Of a stretch of 45,638 nt of DNA, positions 1-8,073 are shown in pieces. Each line of letters opens with the position of its first letter. Position 1 is the first letter of the stretch. A model generated the notes under the pieces. It was given only the letters and a program-made list of their open reading frames with translations, ran no database searches and was not told where the DNA came from. Both the position numbers and the translations under genes were made by a program. Origin of the DNA: Actinomycetes bacterium (GTDB lineage: Bacteria; Actinomycetota; Acidimicrobiia; Acidimicrobiales; RAAP-2); assembly GCA_021791145.1 (NCBI GenBank), contig JAJYXE010000009.1:1-45638 (forward strand), read 5' to 3'.

Positions 1-121
1 CTCGCGTTCGGGGGACGGCTCATCCTCCTGCTATCGGGTTCCCGTCGGCCAGCCTCAGCCCAGACCGATGCACGAAGAGGGCCGCCGAGACCTGGCCAGT
101 CGTGATCAGGAAGTCACGCCG
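1..121. other. unassigned left edge
   Basis: No gene is recognisable here. On the minus strand the istB reading frame continues past its stop for about 33 codons, but the peptide resembles nothing I know. The stretch probably belongs to whatever was joined to the truncated istB. Confidence 0.4.
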
Positions 122-427
122 CTAACACCGCATGGAGACGAGCTCGGACCACACCGCCTTGTCGTAGGTGACCTTGGCGTCGTCGTCCCACGCCTCGAGC
201 TGCATCGTTGGGTCGAGCTTGGCGTTTCTCGCCCGGAGCCCGGCCGACGACGCGTCGCGTCGTTGCACCTCGTCGCTCAACAACTGCTCCAAGAACTCGG
301 CGTGGGTGAGCTCGTGGGTCCGGGCCAGCGCCAGCCGTTCGGGCAGGGTGTCGAGGAGCTTGCCGAGCTTCAATGAGCGCATGAGGGAGCGCAGCTCGAC
401 CGAGACGCCGGGGGCCGGCGCGCTCAT
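122..427 (-). pseudogene. istB: truncated IS21-family IstB helper (N-terminal fragment)
   Basis: The 101-residue product reads like the N-terminus of IstB, the AAA+ ATP-binding helper of IS21 transposases: ELRSLMRSLKLGKLLDTLPE, ARTHELTHAEFLEQLLSDEV, LDPTMQLEAWDDDAKVTYD and the start of the ELVS segment. It stops just before the region that normally carries Walker A, so the ATPase core (about 150 residues) is missing and the product cannot be functional. The ATG at 427 lies 10 bp from the start of the recombinase fragment on the opposite strand. No istA or IS ends are visible in the window. I infer that an IS21 insertion followed by deletion created this junction. Confidence 0.75.
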
Positions 428-436
428 GAGCGCACC

Positions 437-1024
437 GTGCCCGAGGAGAACGTCGACGCGTCGCGTGCGAAGCGTCGGCTGGGTGCCGAGCTGGGGCTGC
501 GCTGGGCAGAGGCAGCGGAGCTCACGGTGGACCGGCTCGACCTTCTCGGTGGGCAGATCGTCGTCGACCGCCAGCTCACGCGCCACGCGGTGCTCGCACC
601 GACCAAGAGCGCGAGCAGTACCCGGAGGCTCGCACTCTCCCTCGATCTCGTGGAGGACCTGGCGGCACTTCTCGCTCGGCGCGCACTCACGGCGAGCGAC
701 GCCGACGTGCTTCTCTTCTCGACCCCCGACGGTTCCCCGCTCGACTACACGAACTGGCGACGGCGCGTATGGGTGCCAGCGTGCGAGCGGACTGGCCTGG
801 CAAGGCTCCGGTTCCACGATCTCCGGTCGATCGCGACGTCGGCACTCGTCGCCGAGGGCGTCGACGTGAAGACCGCACAGAAGCGTCTCGGGCACTCGTC
901 GGCTCGCGTCACGTTGGACATCTACGCGCGCACCACCGAGGGCGCGGACCGGAACGCGGCGCGCCTCGTCGCGGCACGGCTACGGTCGCGGGATACTCGC
1001 GGGATGCGAAGGTCCGGCGAGTAA
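437..1024 (+). pseudogene. tyrosine recombinase (integrase), N-terminally truncated
   Basis: 195 residues with a full catalytic domain of a phage-type tyrosine recombinase: R22 in GLRWAEA, K57, H127 and R130 in HDLR, H153 in LGHSS and nucleophile Y163 in DIYAR. The core-binding and arm-binding N-terminal domains (about 180-200 residues in intact integrases) are absent. The reading frame is closed by a TGA at 374-376, and the istB fragment occupies the upstream DNA on the other strand. The gene ends 42 bp from the 3' end of tRNA-Val, the usual position of an integrase at its attachment site. I read it as the remnant of an integrative element; a GTG at 437 is only the nominal start. Confidence 0.75.
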
Positions 1025-1066
1025 AAGGGGTGACGCCAAAGAGTGCCATGAACAGGACTTTTGCGG

Positions 1067-1140
1067 TGGGCGCTAGAGGACTCGAACCTCCGACCTCAGC
1101 CGTGTGAAGGCTGCGCTCTAACCAACTGAGCTAAGCGCCC
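1067..1140 (-). tRNA. tRNA-Val (CAC anticodon)
   Basis: The minus strand folds as a complete cloverleaf. The 7-bp acceptor stem is GGGCGCT/AGCGCCC, the D arm contains AGCTCAGTTGGTTAGAG, the anticodon stem CAGCC/GGCTG holds loop TTCACAC with CAC at positions 34-36, and the T arm contains GGTTCGAGTCC. The discriminator is A. CC follows but the terminal A of CCA is not encoded. The 3' end points at the integrase remnant, so this gene is the probable attB of the lost element. Confidence 0.95.
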
Positions 1141-1242
1141 GCGGAACCGCACCAGAGCTGGCGGCTGGACGACGATAGCGCGACCCTGTCGGTGTCTGGT
1201 CCCCCAGGCCCCCCAGCGGCGGCGGGCCTCACGCCGGGCCGG

Positions 1243-1248
1243 TAGCCT
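1243..1248 (+). promoter_or_regulatory. candidate -10 box of a leaderless promoter
   Basis: TAGCCT lies 9 nt before the ATG at 1258, and no Shine-Dalgarno sequence is present. Similar TAGnnT boxes occur at 14711, 17671, 32362 and 40968, each 7-9 nt before a start codon. That fits actinobacterial leaderless transcription. Confidence 0.4.
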
Positions 1249-1257
1249 TGCCTGCGT

Positions 1258-2052
1258 ATGCCGCCGCCCAGCAATGGATCAACCACACTGGGGAACGGCG
1301 GTTTCGAGCCGTCGACCGTCTGGGAGAGGCTCTCACAGACCTTCCTCCGACCTCCCGCTCCTAGTGGCCGCAAGGAGCTCGAGCCCACTGACTTCTCGAG
1401 GATGACCGACGAGGAGAAGCGCGCGCGCATCACCCGCGTCGACCCGACCGAACGAAAGGTCGGTATCGGCGCGTCGATCCTGGCGGGGGCGCTCGCCCTC
1501 TACGCCAACGTTCCCTTCATGGTGTCCAAGAAGTCGGTCCTCATCACCACAGTGAAGCCCAAGGGGACGAGCTGCCCCACGACCGTCGGCATCACGAAGC
1601 TGCACTATGTGGCAGCGTCCAAGTCCTGCTGGGGCGTCTATCCGGCCAGCCACTACGTCCTTCCGCTTGTCGTCTCACTCGTGCTCGCCGTGGCCATCTA
1701 CGTCACCGTGCGGATTCGAAGGCGAGCACCGCTCGCGTTCACCATGGTGATGACGGGGCTCGCCTTCGGCTCGCTGCTCGTGCTCGTGCCTTACGCCGTT
1801 GCGGGGGGCTGGATCATGCTCCGAGCTTGGCGGACCCAGAAGTACGGCGCTCCTACGGCCAAGTCGGTCATGACAGGATGGGTGGCGCCCCCCGCGAGAG
1901 GCACGACGCGGCGTGCGAAGACCGCGTCACCGCGTACCCGCAGGGGAAAGAGCGCGCAACCGGCCTCCACAACGCGCAAGCCTCCCAGCGCCAACAAGCG
2001 GTACACGCCCAAGTCGCCGCCCAAGAAGAAGGTCTCGCCGCCTGCGAGCTGA
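1258..2052 (+). CDS. hypothetical membrane protein with basic tail
   Basis: 264 residues. The charged N-terminal segment (about 1-65, containing the run MTDEEKRARITRVDPTERKV) is followed by hydrophobic segments near residues 68-88, 131-150 and 159-190, then a 70-residue Lys/Arg/Pro/Ser-rich tail that is probably cytoplasmic and disordered. Two Cys residues (in SCPTT and SCWGV) lie in the loop between the first two membrane spans and could pair outside the cell. The arrangement resembles an uncharacterised actinobacterial family, but I cannot name it. The gene follows tRNA-Val and converges with the TetR gene. The start fits the TAGCCT box 9 nt upstream. No function is proposed. Confidence 0.75.
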   Translation: MPPPSNGSTTLGNGGFEPSTVWERLSQTFLRPPAPSGRKELEPTDFSRMTDEEKRARITRVDPTERKVGIGASILAGALALYANVPFMVSKKSVLITTVKPKGTSCPTTVGITKLHYVAASKSCWGVYPASHYVLPLVVSLVLAVAIYVTVRIRRRAPLAFTMVMTGLAFGSLLVLVPYAVAGGWIMLRAWRTQKYGAPTAKSVMTGWVAPPARGTTRRAKTASPRTRRGKSAQPASTTRKPPSANKRYTPKSPPKKKVSPPAS

Positions 2053-2098
2053 GCCGCCTGCTCGAGCCTCTGTCTCGCCCGGACGTTCCGCGATGTGC

Positions 2099-2698
2099 TC
2101 AGCCAGTCAGGAGCGCGGAGCGAAGGAGCTCGAGCACGTCGGCACGCCGACGTGCGAGCGAGCGTGCCGTCGGCTCCTCGCCGAGTGCCCTCAGCACCTC
2201 CACCTCGGTGATCATCCCGATCACCGTCGAGTAGATCGCGAGCAGGAGCAAGCTGGGGTCGTGGCGCCGCATGTGCCCGGCGTCCATCTCGGATTCGAGG
2301 AAGTCGGCTGCTCGCCGCACGAGCGGCTGGAGCTCGCCGGTCATCCGCGTCGCCGCGGGAGGCCCGAGACGTGAGACCTCTCGCACGAGGCCGAGCAACT
2401 CCGGACGACGCGCTGCGAGCCGGAACACCGAGCGGACGACGGCTTCGACCTTCGCCCATCCGTCCCCGGCTCCGTCCAGCGCCGTCTGCATGGCCTGGGC
2501 GAGCTCCTGCGTGCTCCGGGCGATCAGTGCGTCGAGGAGCGTCTCCTTGCTCGGGAACCAGTAGAGGATCGACTGCTTGGCGATGCCGAGGTCGCCGGCC
2601 AGGGCGTCGAGCGAGGTCGCCTCGTAACCGCGCGTCCCCCACGCCGCGAGCGCCGCGTCGAGGATCCGTTCGCGCGTCGGCGCCACCACTTCGGGCAC
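2099..2698 (-). CDS. TetR/AcrR-family transcriptional regulator
   Basis: 199 residues. The N-terminal helix-turn-helix is classic TetR: RERILDAALAAWGTRGYEAT, then LAGDLGIAKQSILYWFPSKE (about residues 9-60). The remaining helical domain is ligand-binding and not assignable to a ligand. GTG is used as start because the frame is closed by TAG 12 bp upstream. The gene is divergent from the acyl-CoA reductase operon, and the 67-bp gap contains two identical-architecture palindromes, so it very likely represses that operon and itself. The ligand may be an acyl-CoA or a lipid product, by analogy with many TetR regulators of lipid genes; that part is inference. Confidence 0.9.
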   Translation of the reverse strand: MPEVVAPTRERILDAALAAWGTRGYEATSLDALAGDLGIAKQSILYWFPSKETLLDALIARSTQELAQAMQTALDGAGDGWAKVEAVVRSVFRLAARRPELLGLVREVSRLGPPAATRMTGELQPLVRRAADFLESEMDAGHMRRHDPSLLLLAIYSTVIGMITEVEVLRALGEEPTARSLARRRADVLELLRSALLTG

Positions 2699-2719
2699 AC
2701 CGAGAGGCTACTCCATTCC

Positions 2720-2756
2720 CTACCAAATGGTAGACAGGGCGCCTACCAGATGGTAG
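2720..2756. promoter_or_regulatory. double TetR-type operator
   Basis: Two perfect 14-bp palindromes, CTACCAAATGGTAG (2720-2733) and CTACCAGATGGTAG (2743-2756), differ by one base in the 2-bp centre and lie 23 bp apart centre to centre. They fill the gap between the TetR gene and the reductase gene; the second ends 9 bp before the reductase ATG. Binding there would block either a leaderless or a short-leader transcript. Confidence 0.8.
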
Positions 2757-2765
2757 ACCATTGAG

Positions 2766-5225
2766 ATGCCGATCACTGCTGCGCTCGCCGGCAAGCGGTT
2801 CTTCATCACCGGCGGGACGGGGTTTCTCGGCACTGCGCTCATCGAGCGGATCCTCCGCCGGGTGCCCGACGCCGAGGTCGTCGCGCTCGTGAGGCCGGGA
2901 AGACGCGCCGGGGCAGCGGAGCGTGCCGCTCGCGAGATCCTGCGCAACGACTGCTTCGACCGGCTCCGTGTCGAGTGCGGCGACCGGTTCGAGCAGGTGA
3001 CCGCACGGCTGACCGCTGTGGCGGGCGACGTGAGCCGTGACGGGCTCGGGCTCGACGACGACGGCCGGCGGCTTCTGGCCTCGTCAGACGTGATCGTCCA
3101 CTCCGCGGCGACGGTCAGCTTCGACTCGCCGCTCGACCAGGCCGTCGAGATCAACCTCCTCGGCCCGGCCCGTGTCGCGGCGGCACTCTCAGCCGCCCGC
3201 GCCGATGCGCGCCGCGCCGACGGCGTCCACCTGATCGCCGTCTCCACGGCCTACGTGGCCGGCACCCATCAAGGCGAGGCACGAGAAGAGCTGCTCAGCG
3301 CCAATCGGTTCTCGCTCGACGTCGACTGGCACGCCGAGGTGGACCACGCCCGAGGGCTTCGTGGGGACCTCGAGAGCGAGTCGCGCGGCGCCGAGATGCT
3401 GGCGAGGTTCGCCAAGAAGGCGCGGGGGGAGCTGGGCGCCGCCGGCGAGCACCTGCTCGCGGCCCGTGCAGAGCGGATCCGGGACGAGTGGATCAAGGAC
3501 CGGCTCGTGTTGGCCGGCACCGCGCGTGCCCAGTCGCTCGGGTGGCCCGACGCCTACCCCTTCACCAAGGCGTTGGGCGAGCGCGCGCTCATCGAGACGG
3601 CCGAGGTGCCGCTCTCCATCGTCCGGCCGTCCATCATCGAGTCCTCGCTCAGCGAGCCGGTGCCGGGGTGGATACGCGGCTTCCGCATGGCCGAGCCGAT
3701 CATCATCTCGTTCGCCAGGGGCCTGTTGCGCGAGTTCCCCGGGGTGCCCGAAGGCGTGATCGACGTCATCCCGGTCGACATGGTCGTCGCGGCGATCCTG
3801 GCGGTCGCCGCAGGCCCAGCGCCGGAGCGGCCCTCCGTCTACCACGTCGCCTCGGGCGTCGCGAACCCGTTGCGCTACGGGCGCCTCGTCGAGCTCATCC
3901 AGGAGTGGTTCGCCGTCCACCCCATCTACGACGACCGCGGCCAGCCGATCAGCCTCCCGGAGTGGTCGTTCCCCGGACGCGGACGCGTGCAGCGCCAGCT
4001 CCACCGGGCGACGAAGGCGATGGACGCGCTCGAGCGGCTCCTTGTGGCGTTGCCCCTCAGGGGCAGGCAGGCGTCGTTCAACGCGACCGTCGAGGAGCGC
4101 AGCACGCTGGCCAAGCGCGCCCTCGGCTACGTGGAGCTGTACGGCGCGTACACCGAGACCGAGGCCCGCTACCGGGTCGACCGTCTCCTCGAGCTCTGGC
4201 GCACCCTCGACGACGAAGACCGCGCCGCCTTCGCGTTCGACCCCTCGGTGATCGACTGGGACCACTACGTCCACGACATCCACCTGCCCTCGGTCGTCGC
4301 CCACGCCCGGGTGAAGACCACCCCGGGGCGCCCCACGCTCGACAGCCGTCCGGAGCGAGCCCGCCGGGCGATCCTCTCACCCGAACGGCATCTCGCAGCG
4401 TTCGACCTGGAGCACACGTTGATCGCCGCCAACGTGGTCGACAGCTACGCCTGGCTGGCGTCGCGTCACCTCCCTGCCGCGAGCCGGCCCAAGCTCGTTG
4501 CGGAGCTGCTCGCCCAGGGGCCGTCGCTCCTCGCGTTGGACCGGCGAGACCGCGGCGACTTCCTCCGCTCCTTCTACCGTCGCTACGAGGGAGCCCCGGT
4601 CTCCCAGCTCGAGGAGGACGCGTGGGAGCTCTTCCACCGCCAGCTGCTCCCCCGCGCGTTCCCTGCGGGACTTGCGCGTGTCCGCCACCATCGGAGGCTC
4701 GGCCACCGCACGCTGCTCATCACCGGAGCGCTCGACTTCGTGGTCGACCCGCTCCGCCCGCTCTTCGACGACATCGTGTGCGCGCGCATGGCCCGGTCCA
4801 ACGGCCGCTTCACGGGGAGGCTCGACGAGCTTCCGCCGATCGGCGAGGCGCGGGCGCAGCTTCTCGCCGACTACACGCAAGCTCATGGCCTCGACCTCGC
4901 CGAGTCGGTCGCCTACGCCGACTCCGCGAGCGACCTCGCGATGCTCGAAGCCGTGGGGTTCCCCGTGGCAGTCAACCCCGAGTCGCGCCTCGCCGCGATC
5001 GCCAGGCGACGCGGGTGGCACGTCGAGCACTGGTCCCGCGCTCCGGGCGGAGCGGCGCGCCCTCTCCCGTTGGGCCCCCTCGACGTCAGAGGGATGCCGC
5101 TCGCCAAAGCGCAGCGCGGCCAAGCGCGGCGCGGCCAAGCGCGGCGCGGCCTTGCGCAGCGCGGCCAAGCGCAGCGCGGCCTTGCGCAGCGGGGCCTGGA
5201 GCAGCCCGGCCTGGAGCCGAAATGA
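2766..5225 (+). CDS. fatty acyl-CoA reductase-like SDR fused to HAD-IB domain
   Basis: 819 residues. Residues 8-400 are an extended short-chain dehydrogenase of the male-sterility/fatty acyl-CoA reductase type: nucleotide-binding FFITGGTGFLG, active-site VSTAYVAGT, and Y264-x3-K268 (YPFTK). A helical stretch follows to about 530. Residues 540-745 are a SerB-like HAD-IB domain with FDLEHT (D547), a motif II-like LLITGA and motif ADSASDL. The acid/base position after D547 is Glu (E549) instead of the usual Asp, so phosphatase activity is doubtful. The last 40 residues are a pentapeptide tandem repeat. Expected role: NADPH-dependent reduction of an activated fatty acid to aldehyde or alcohol in the cytoplasm. 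It is first in a five-gene operon under the TetR operator; its TGA overlaps the next ATG. Confidence 0.85.
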   Translation: MPITAALAGKRFFITGGTGFLGTALIERILRRVPDAEVVALVRPGRRAGAAERAAREILRNDCFDRLRVECGDRFEQVTARLTAVAGDVSRDGLGLDDDGRRLLASSDVIVHSAATVSFDSPLDQAVEINLLGPARVAAALSAARADARRADGVHLIAVSTAYVAGTHQGEAREELLSANRFSLDVDWHAEVDHARGLRGDLESESRGAEMLARFAKKARGELGAAGEHLLAARAERIRDEWIKDRLVLAGTARAQSLGWPDAYPFTKALGERALIETAEVPLSIVRPSIIESSLSEPVPGWIRGFRMAEPIIISFARGLLREFPGVPEGVIDVIPVDMVVAAILAVAAGPAPERPSVYHVASGVANPLRYGRLVELIQEWFAVHPIYDDRGQPISLPEWSFPGRGRVQRQLHRATKAMDALERLLVALPLRGRQASFNATVEERSTLAKRALGYVELYGAYTETEARYRVDRLLELWRTLDDEDRAAFAFDPSVIDWDHYVHDIHLPSVVAHARVKTTPGRPTLDSRPERARRAILSPERHLAAFDLEHTLIAANVVDSYAWLASRHLPAASRPKLVAELLAQGPSLLALDRRDRGDFLRSFYRRYEGAPVSQLEEDAWELFHRQLLPRAFPAGLARVRHHRRLGHRTLLITGALDFVVDPLRPLFDDIVCARMARSNGRFTGRLDELPPIGEARAQLLADYTQAHGLDLAESVAYADSASDLAMLEAVGFPVAVNPESRLAAIARRRGWHVEHWSRAPGGAARPLPLGPLDVRGMPLAKAQRGQARRGQARRGLAQRGQAQRGLAQRGLEQPGLEPK
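5109..5213 (+). repeat. 15-bp tandem repeat, 7 units, in frame
   Basis: Seven degenerate 15-bp units of the type GCGCAGCGCGGCCAA encode pentapeptides (AQRGQ, ARRGQ, AQRGL) that form the C-terminus of the reductase/HAD protein. The array ends 9 bp before the stop codon. It is one of at least nine such arrays in the window. Confidence 0.9.
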
Positions 5226-6487
5226 GGGCACTCGTCTTCGAGCACAACCTTGCTCGGTTCGCCGCGTCGAGGGTGGCGTCGGCGCTCGGCTCGGGACGCG
5301 GCGCGGCGGTCGGACCGTTGCGGCTCGTGGAGACGGAGCCGCCCGTGCTCCCCGGTGTCGAGTGGGCACGGGTCACGCCGCGCCTCTCGGGGATCTGCGG
5401 TTCGGACCTCGCGACGGTCGACGGCAGGAGCTCCCGCTACTTCGAGCACATCGTGAGCTTCCCCTTCGTGCCCGGGCACGAGGTGGTCGGCGAGCTGGAG
5501 TCCGGCGGCCGCGTCGTGCTCGAACCCGTGCTGGCGTGCGCCGCTCGCGGGATCGACCCGCCCTGCGCGCCGTGCCGGCGCGGCATGATCGGCGACTGCG
5601 AGCGCATCGCCTTCGGCCACCTCGCCCCCGGCCTGCAGACCGGCTTTTGTGTGGACACGGGAGGCGGCTGGTCCCACGCGGGGCTCGTCGCGCATCCGAG
5701 CCAGCTGCATCCGGTGCCCGAGACGTTCAGCGACGAGGACGCCGTGGTGGTGGAGCCCGTCGCCTGCGCCGTGCACGCTGTCTGCGACGCGGCGCTCGTG
5801 GGCACAGAGACCGTCGCGGTGCTCGGCGCGGGGACCCTCGGCCTCGCGGTGGTCGCCGCGATCAGCGCGCTCGCGAGCTCCGGCCGGGTCGCGGCGCCGG
5901 GCGCGGTCTTGGTAGGGGCGCGCTACGCCCACCAGCGGCGCCTCGCCGCCGATTTGGGCGCGACCTCCTCGCTGCCCGCCGACCAGCTGGCGAGGGCGGT
6001 CCGCAGGCGAACCAGCTCCCTGTCCCTCGCTGATCCGAGGCCGGGCCACGCGAGCGGGCCGCTGACGGGCGGGGCCGACGTCGTCTTCGACTGCGTGGGC
6101 TCCGGCGAGTCCATCGCGCAGTCCCTCGAGATGATCCGCCCCCGTGGACGAGTGGTGCTCGTCGGCATGCCCGCACGGGTGCACGTCGACCTCGCCCCGC
6201 TTTGGCAGCGCGAGGTCCGGCTGGCCGGCGCGTACGCCTACGGCACCGAGTCGGTCTTGCAGAAACAGCGGGTCCGTACCTTCGACCTCGCGTTCGAGGT
6301 CGTCGCGGCCCACCGGCTGGGGCGGCTCGTCTCTGCCACTTACCCGATCGACAGGTACGAGGAAGCCCTGCGGCACGCGGGCTCGGCAGGCCGGAGGGGT
6401 GCGGTCAAGATCGCGTTCGACCTGCGCCGTGACAGGGAGCGTCGCGCCGGCCCTGCCGGCCGGCCCGAGCAAGGAGGCACGCCATGA
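5222..6487 (+). CDS. zinc-dependent medium-chain alcohol dehydrogenase
   Basis: 421 residues of the MDR superfamily. The N-terminal GroES-like domain has catalytic zinc ligands C59 (GICGSD) and H86-E87 (PGHEV). A structural-zinc lobe (CAARGIDPPCAPCRRG with a further C) is present in atypical spacing. The Rossmann domain shows VAVLGAGTLGLAVV, and VFDCVGSGESIAQSL marks the coenzyme-domain centre. The substrate is unknown; the operon suggests an alcohol/aldehyde derived from the reductase upstream. ATG overlaps the previous TGA by 4 nt, and its own TGA overlaps the next ATG, so the three genes are translationally coupled. The ATG choice is fixed by this overlap. Confidence 0.88.
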   Translation: MRALVFEHNLARFAASRVASALGSGRGAAVGPLRLVETEPPVLPGVEWARVTPRLSGICGSDLATVDGRSSRYFEHIVSFPFVPGHEVVGELESGGRVVLEPVLACAARGIDPPCAPCRRGMIGDCERIAFGHLAPGLQTGFCVDTGGGWSHAGLVAHPSQLHPVPETFSDEDAVVVEPVACAVHAVCDAALVGTETVAVLGAGTLGLAVVAAISALASSGRVAAPGAVLVGARYAHQRRLAADLGATSSLPADQLARAVRRRTSSLSLADPRPGHASGPLTGGADVVFDCVGSGESIAQSLEMIRPRGRVVLVGMPARVHVDLAPLWQREVRLAGAYAYGTESVLQKQRVRTFDLAFEVVAAHRLGRLVSATYPIDRYEEALRHAGSAGRRGAVKIAFDLRRDRERRAGPAGRPEQGGTP

Positions 6488-8073
6488 CGCCCCGCCCAGG
6501 GCTCGTCCTCGAGGTGGACCGCTCCACCCCGCCGACTCTCTTCTGGCACGGCGAGCGATTCGTCCTCGAGCGGCTCCCCGAGGGCAGCCGCGTCATCTAC
6601 GCACCCGAGCCCCTGCCCGCGCTCGAGGATCCGGTCGCCGCGATCCGCCACGCGCTGCTGCACCCATTGGGCGACCAAGAGCCGCTCCCCGCGCTCCTCC
6701 ACCCGGGGATGCGTCTCACCATCTGCTTCGACGACGTGTCGCTGCCGCTCCCTCCGATGCAGGCGCCCGACGTGCGCCAGATGGTCATCGAGCAGGTGCT
6801 CGACATGGCCGCGGAGGCAGGCGTCGACGACGTCGTCCTCATCGCCGCGCTCGCCCTGCACCGCCGGATGACCGAGGCGGAGCTGCGCCACGCGCTCGGC
6901 GACCGTGTCTACGACGCCTTCGCTCCCCACGGACTGCTCACCCAGCACGACGCGGAGGACCCTGACAACCTGATCCACCTCGGCACGACCGACAAGGGCG
7001 AGGACGTCGAGCTCAACAAGCGCGCGGCGACGAGCGACCTGCTCGTGTACGTGAACATCAACCTGGTCGCGATGGACGGCGGCCACAAGAGCGTGGCGAC
7101 CGGGCTCGCGAGCTACCGCAGCCTCCGCCACCACCACAATCCCAAGACGATGCTCCACAGCCGCTCGTTCATGGACGCTCCGTCCTCCGAGCTGCACTCG
7201 TCCAACTGGCGAATGGGCCGGCTCATCGCGGAGAGCGGCGTCAAGGTGTTCCAGATCGAGACGACGCTCAACACCGACACCTTCCCCGCGCAATTCGGCT
7301 TCCTCCAGCGCAGGGAGTGGGAGTGGCGTCTGCGTGACCGGACTACCTACCTCGCCACCGCTGCGGCCCTCGACCGGACCCCGCCACGCGTGGCGCGCCA
7401 GATCTTCCACTCGATCCGGGCGCCGCACGCGCTCGTGTCCGTCCAGGCCGGCGAGGTGGAGGCCGTGCACGCGGTGACGACCGCGAACGTCTGGAAGCAG
7501 CAGGGCGTGGAGGTCGACGGGCAGACCGACATCCTCACCATGGGGCTCCCCTACATCTGCCCCTACAACGTCAACTCGATCATGAACCCGATCCTCGTCG
7601 CGTGCCTCGGGCTCGGCTACTTCTTCAACCTCTACCGCGGCCGGCCCCTCGTGGCGCAGGGCGGCGTCGTGATCATGCACCACCCCACCCCCTGGGAGTT
7701 CCACCCGGGGCACCACCCGAGCTACATCGACTTCTTCGAAGAGGTGCTGGCCGACACCACCGACCCGGTCGAGATGTCCAAGACCTACGAAGAGAGCTTC
7801 GCGACGGACCCGTGGTACGTGCACCTCTACCGGACCGGTCACGCCTACCACGGCGTCCATCCCTTCTACATGTGGTACTGGTGCGCGCACGCCCTCGACC
7901 ACCTCGGACGGGTGATCGTGGTCGGGGGGGACCCCGCGGCCGTCCGGCGCATGGGCTTCTCGCCCGCGACGAGCCTCGACGACGCGCTGGAGATGGCCTC
8001 CGACGTCGTCGGCCGCTCGCCGAGCCTCACCCACCTCCATACGCCGCCGCTGCTCATGGCCGACGTGCGATGA
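6484..8073 (+). CDS. LarA-family (DUF2088) nickel-pincer-type racemase/epimerase homologue
   Basis: 529 residues. The N-terminal half matches the LarA fold: TICFDDVSLPLPPM, then ALHRRMTEAELRHALG with H126 (cf. H108 of Lactobacillus plantarum LarA) and GGHKSVATGLASY with K202, the residue type that anchors the nickel pincer cofactor. H216-H218 follow and may include the nickel ligand. The equivalent of LarA H174 is not evident in the segment before K202. LarA homologues racemise or epimerise 2-hydroxy acids. The protein is longer than typical LarA (about 420 residues). LarB, LarC and LarE, which make the cofactor, are not in the window. A strong RBS, AAGGAGGC, lies 6 nt before the ATG. The substrate is unknown; the lipid-operon setting is unusual. 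Confidence 0.75.
   Translation: MTPRPGLVLEVDRSTPPTLFWHGERFVLERLPEGSRVIYAPEPLPALEDPVAAIRHALLHPLGDQEPLPALLHPGMRLTICFDDVSLPLPPMQAPDVRQMVIEQVLDMAAEAGVDDVVLIAALALHRRMTEAELRHALGDRVYDAFAPHGLLTQHDAEDPDNLIHLGTTDKGEDVELNKRAATSDLLVYVNINLVAMDGGHKSVATGLASYRSLRHHHNPKTMLHSRSFMDAPSSELHSSNWRMGRLIAESGVKVFQIETTLNTDTFPAQFGFLQRREWEWRLRDRTTYLATAAALDRTPPRVARQIFHSIRAPHALVSVQAGEVEAVHAVTTANVWKQQGVEVDGQTDILTMGLPYICPYNVNSIMNPILVACLGLGYFFNLYRGRPLVAQGGVVIMHHPTPWEFHPGHHPSYIDFFEEVLADTTDPVEMSKTYEESFATDPWYVHLYRTGHAYHGVHPFYMWYWCAHALDHLGRVIVVGGDPAAVRRMGFSPATSLDDALEMASDVVGRSPSLTHLHTPPLLMADVR

Noticed and set aside
68..376. Plus-strand 102-codon frame at the left edge
   Set aside because: It is the complement of the istB fragment and has no independent support.
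3488..5221. Very long plus-strand open frame upstream of the alcohol dehydrogenase ATG
   Set aside because: It is the +2 shadow of the reductase gene in high-GC DNA; product is Arg/Pro-rich without motifs. Only the part from 5222 is real.
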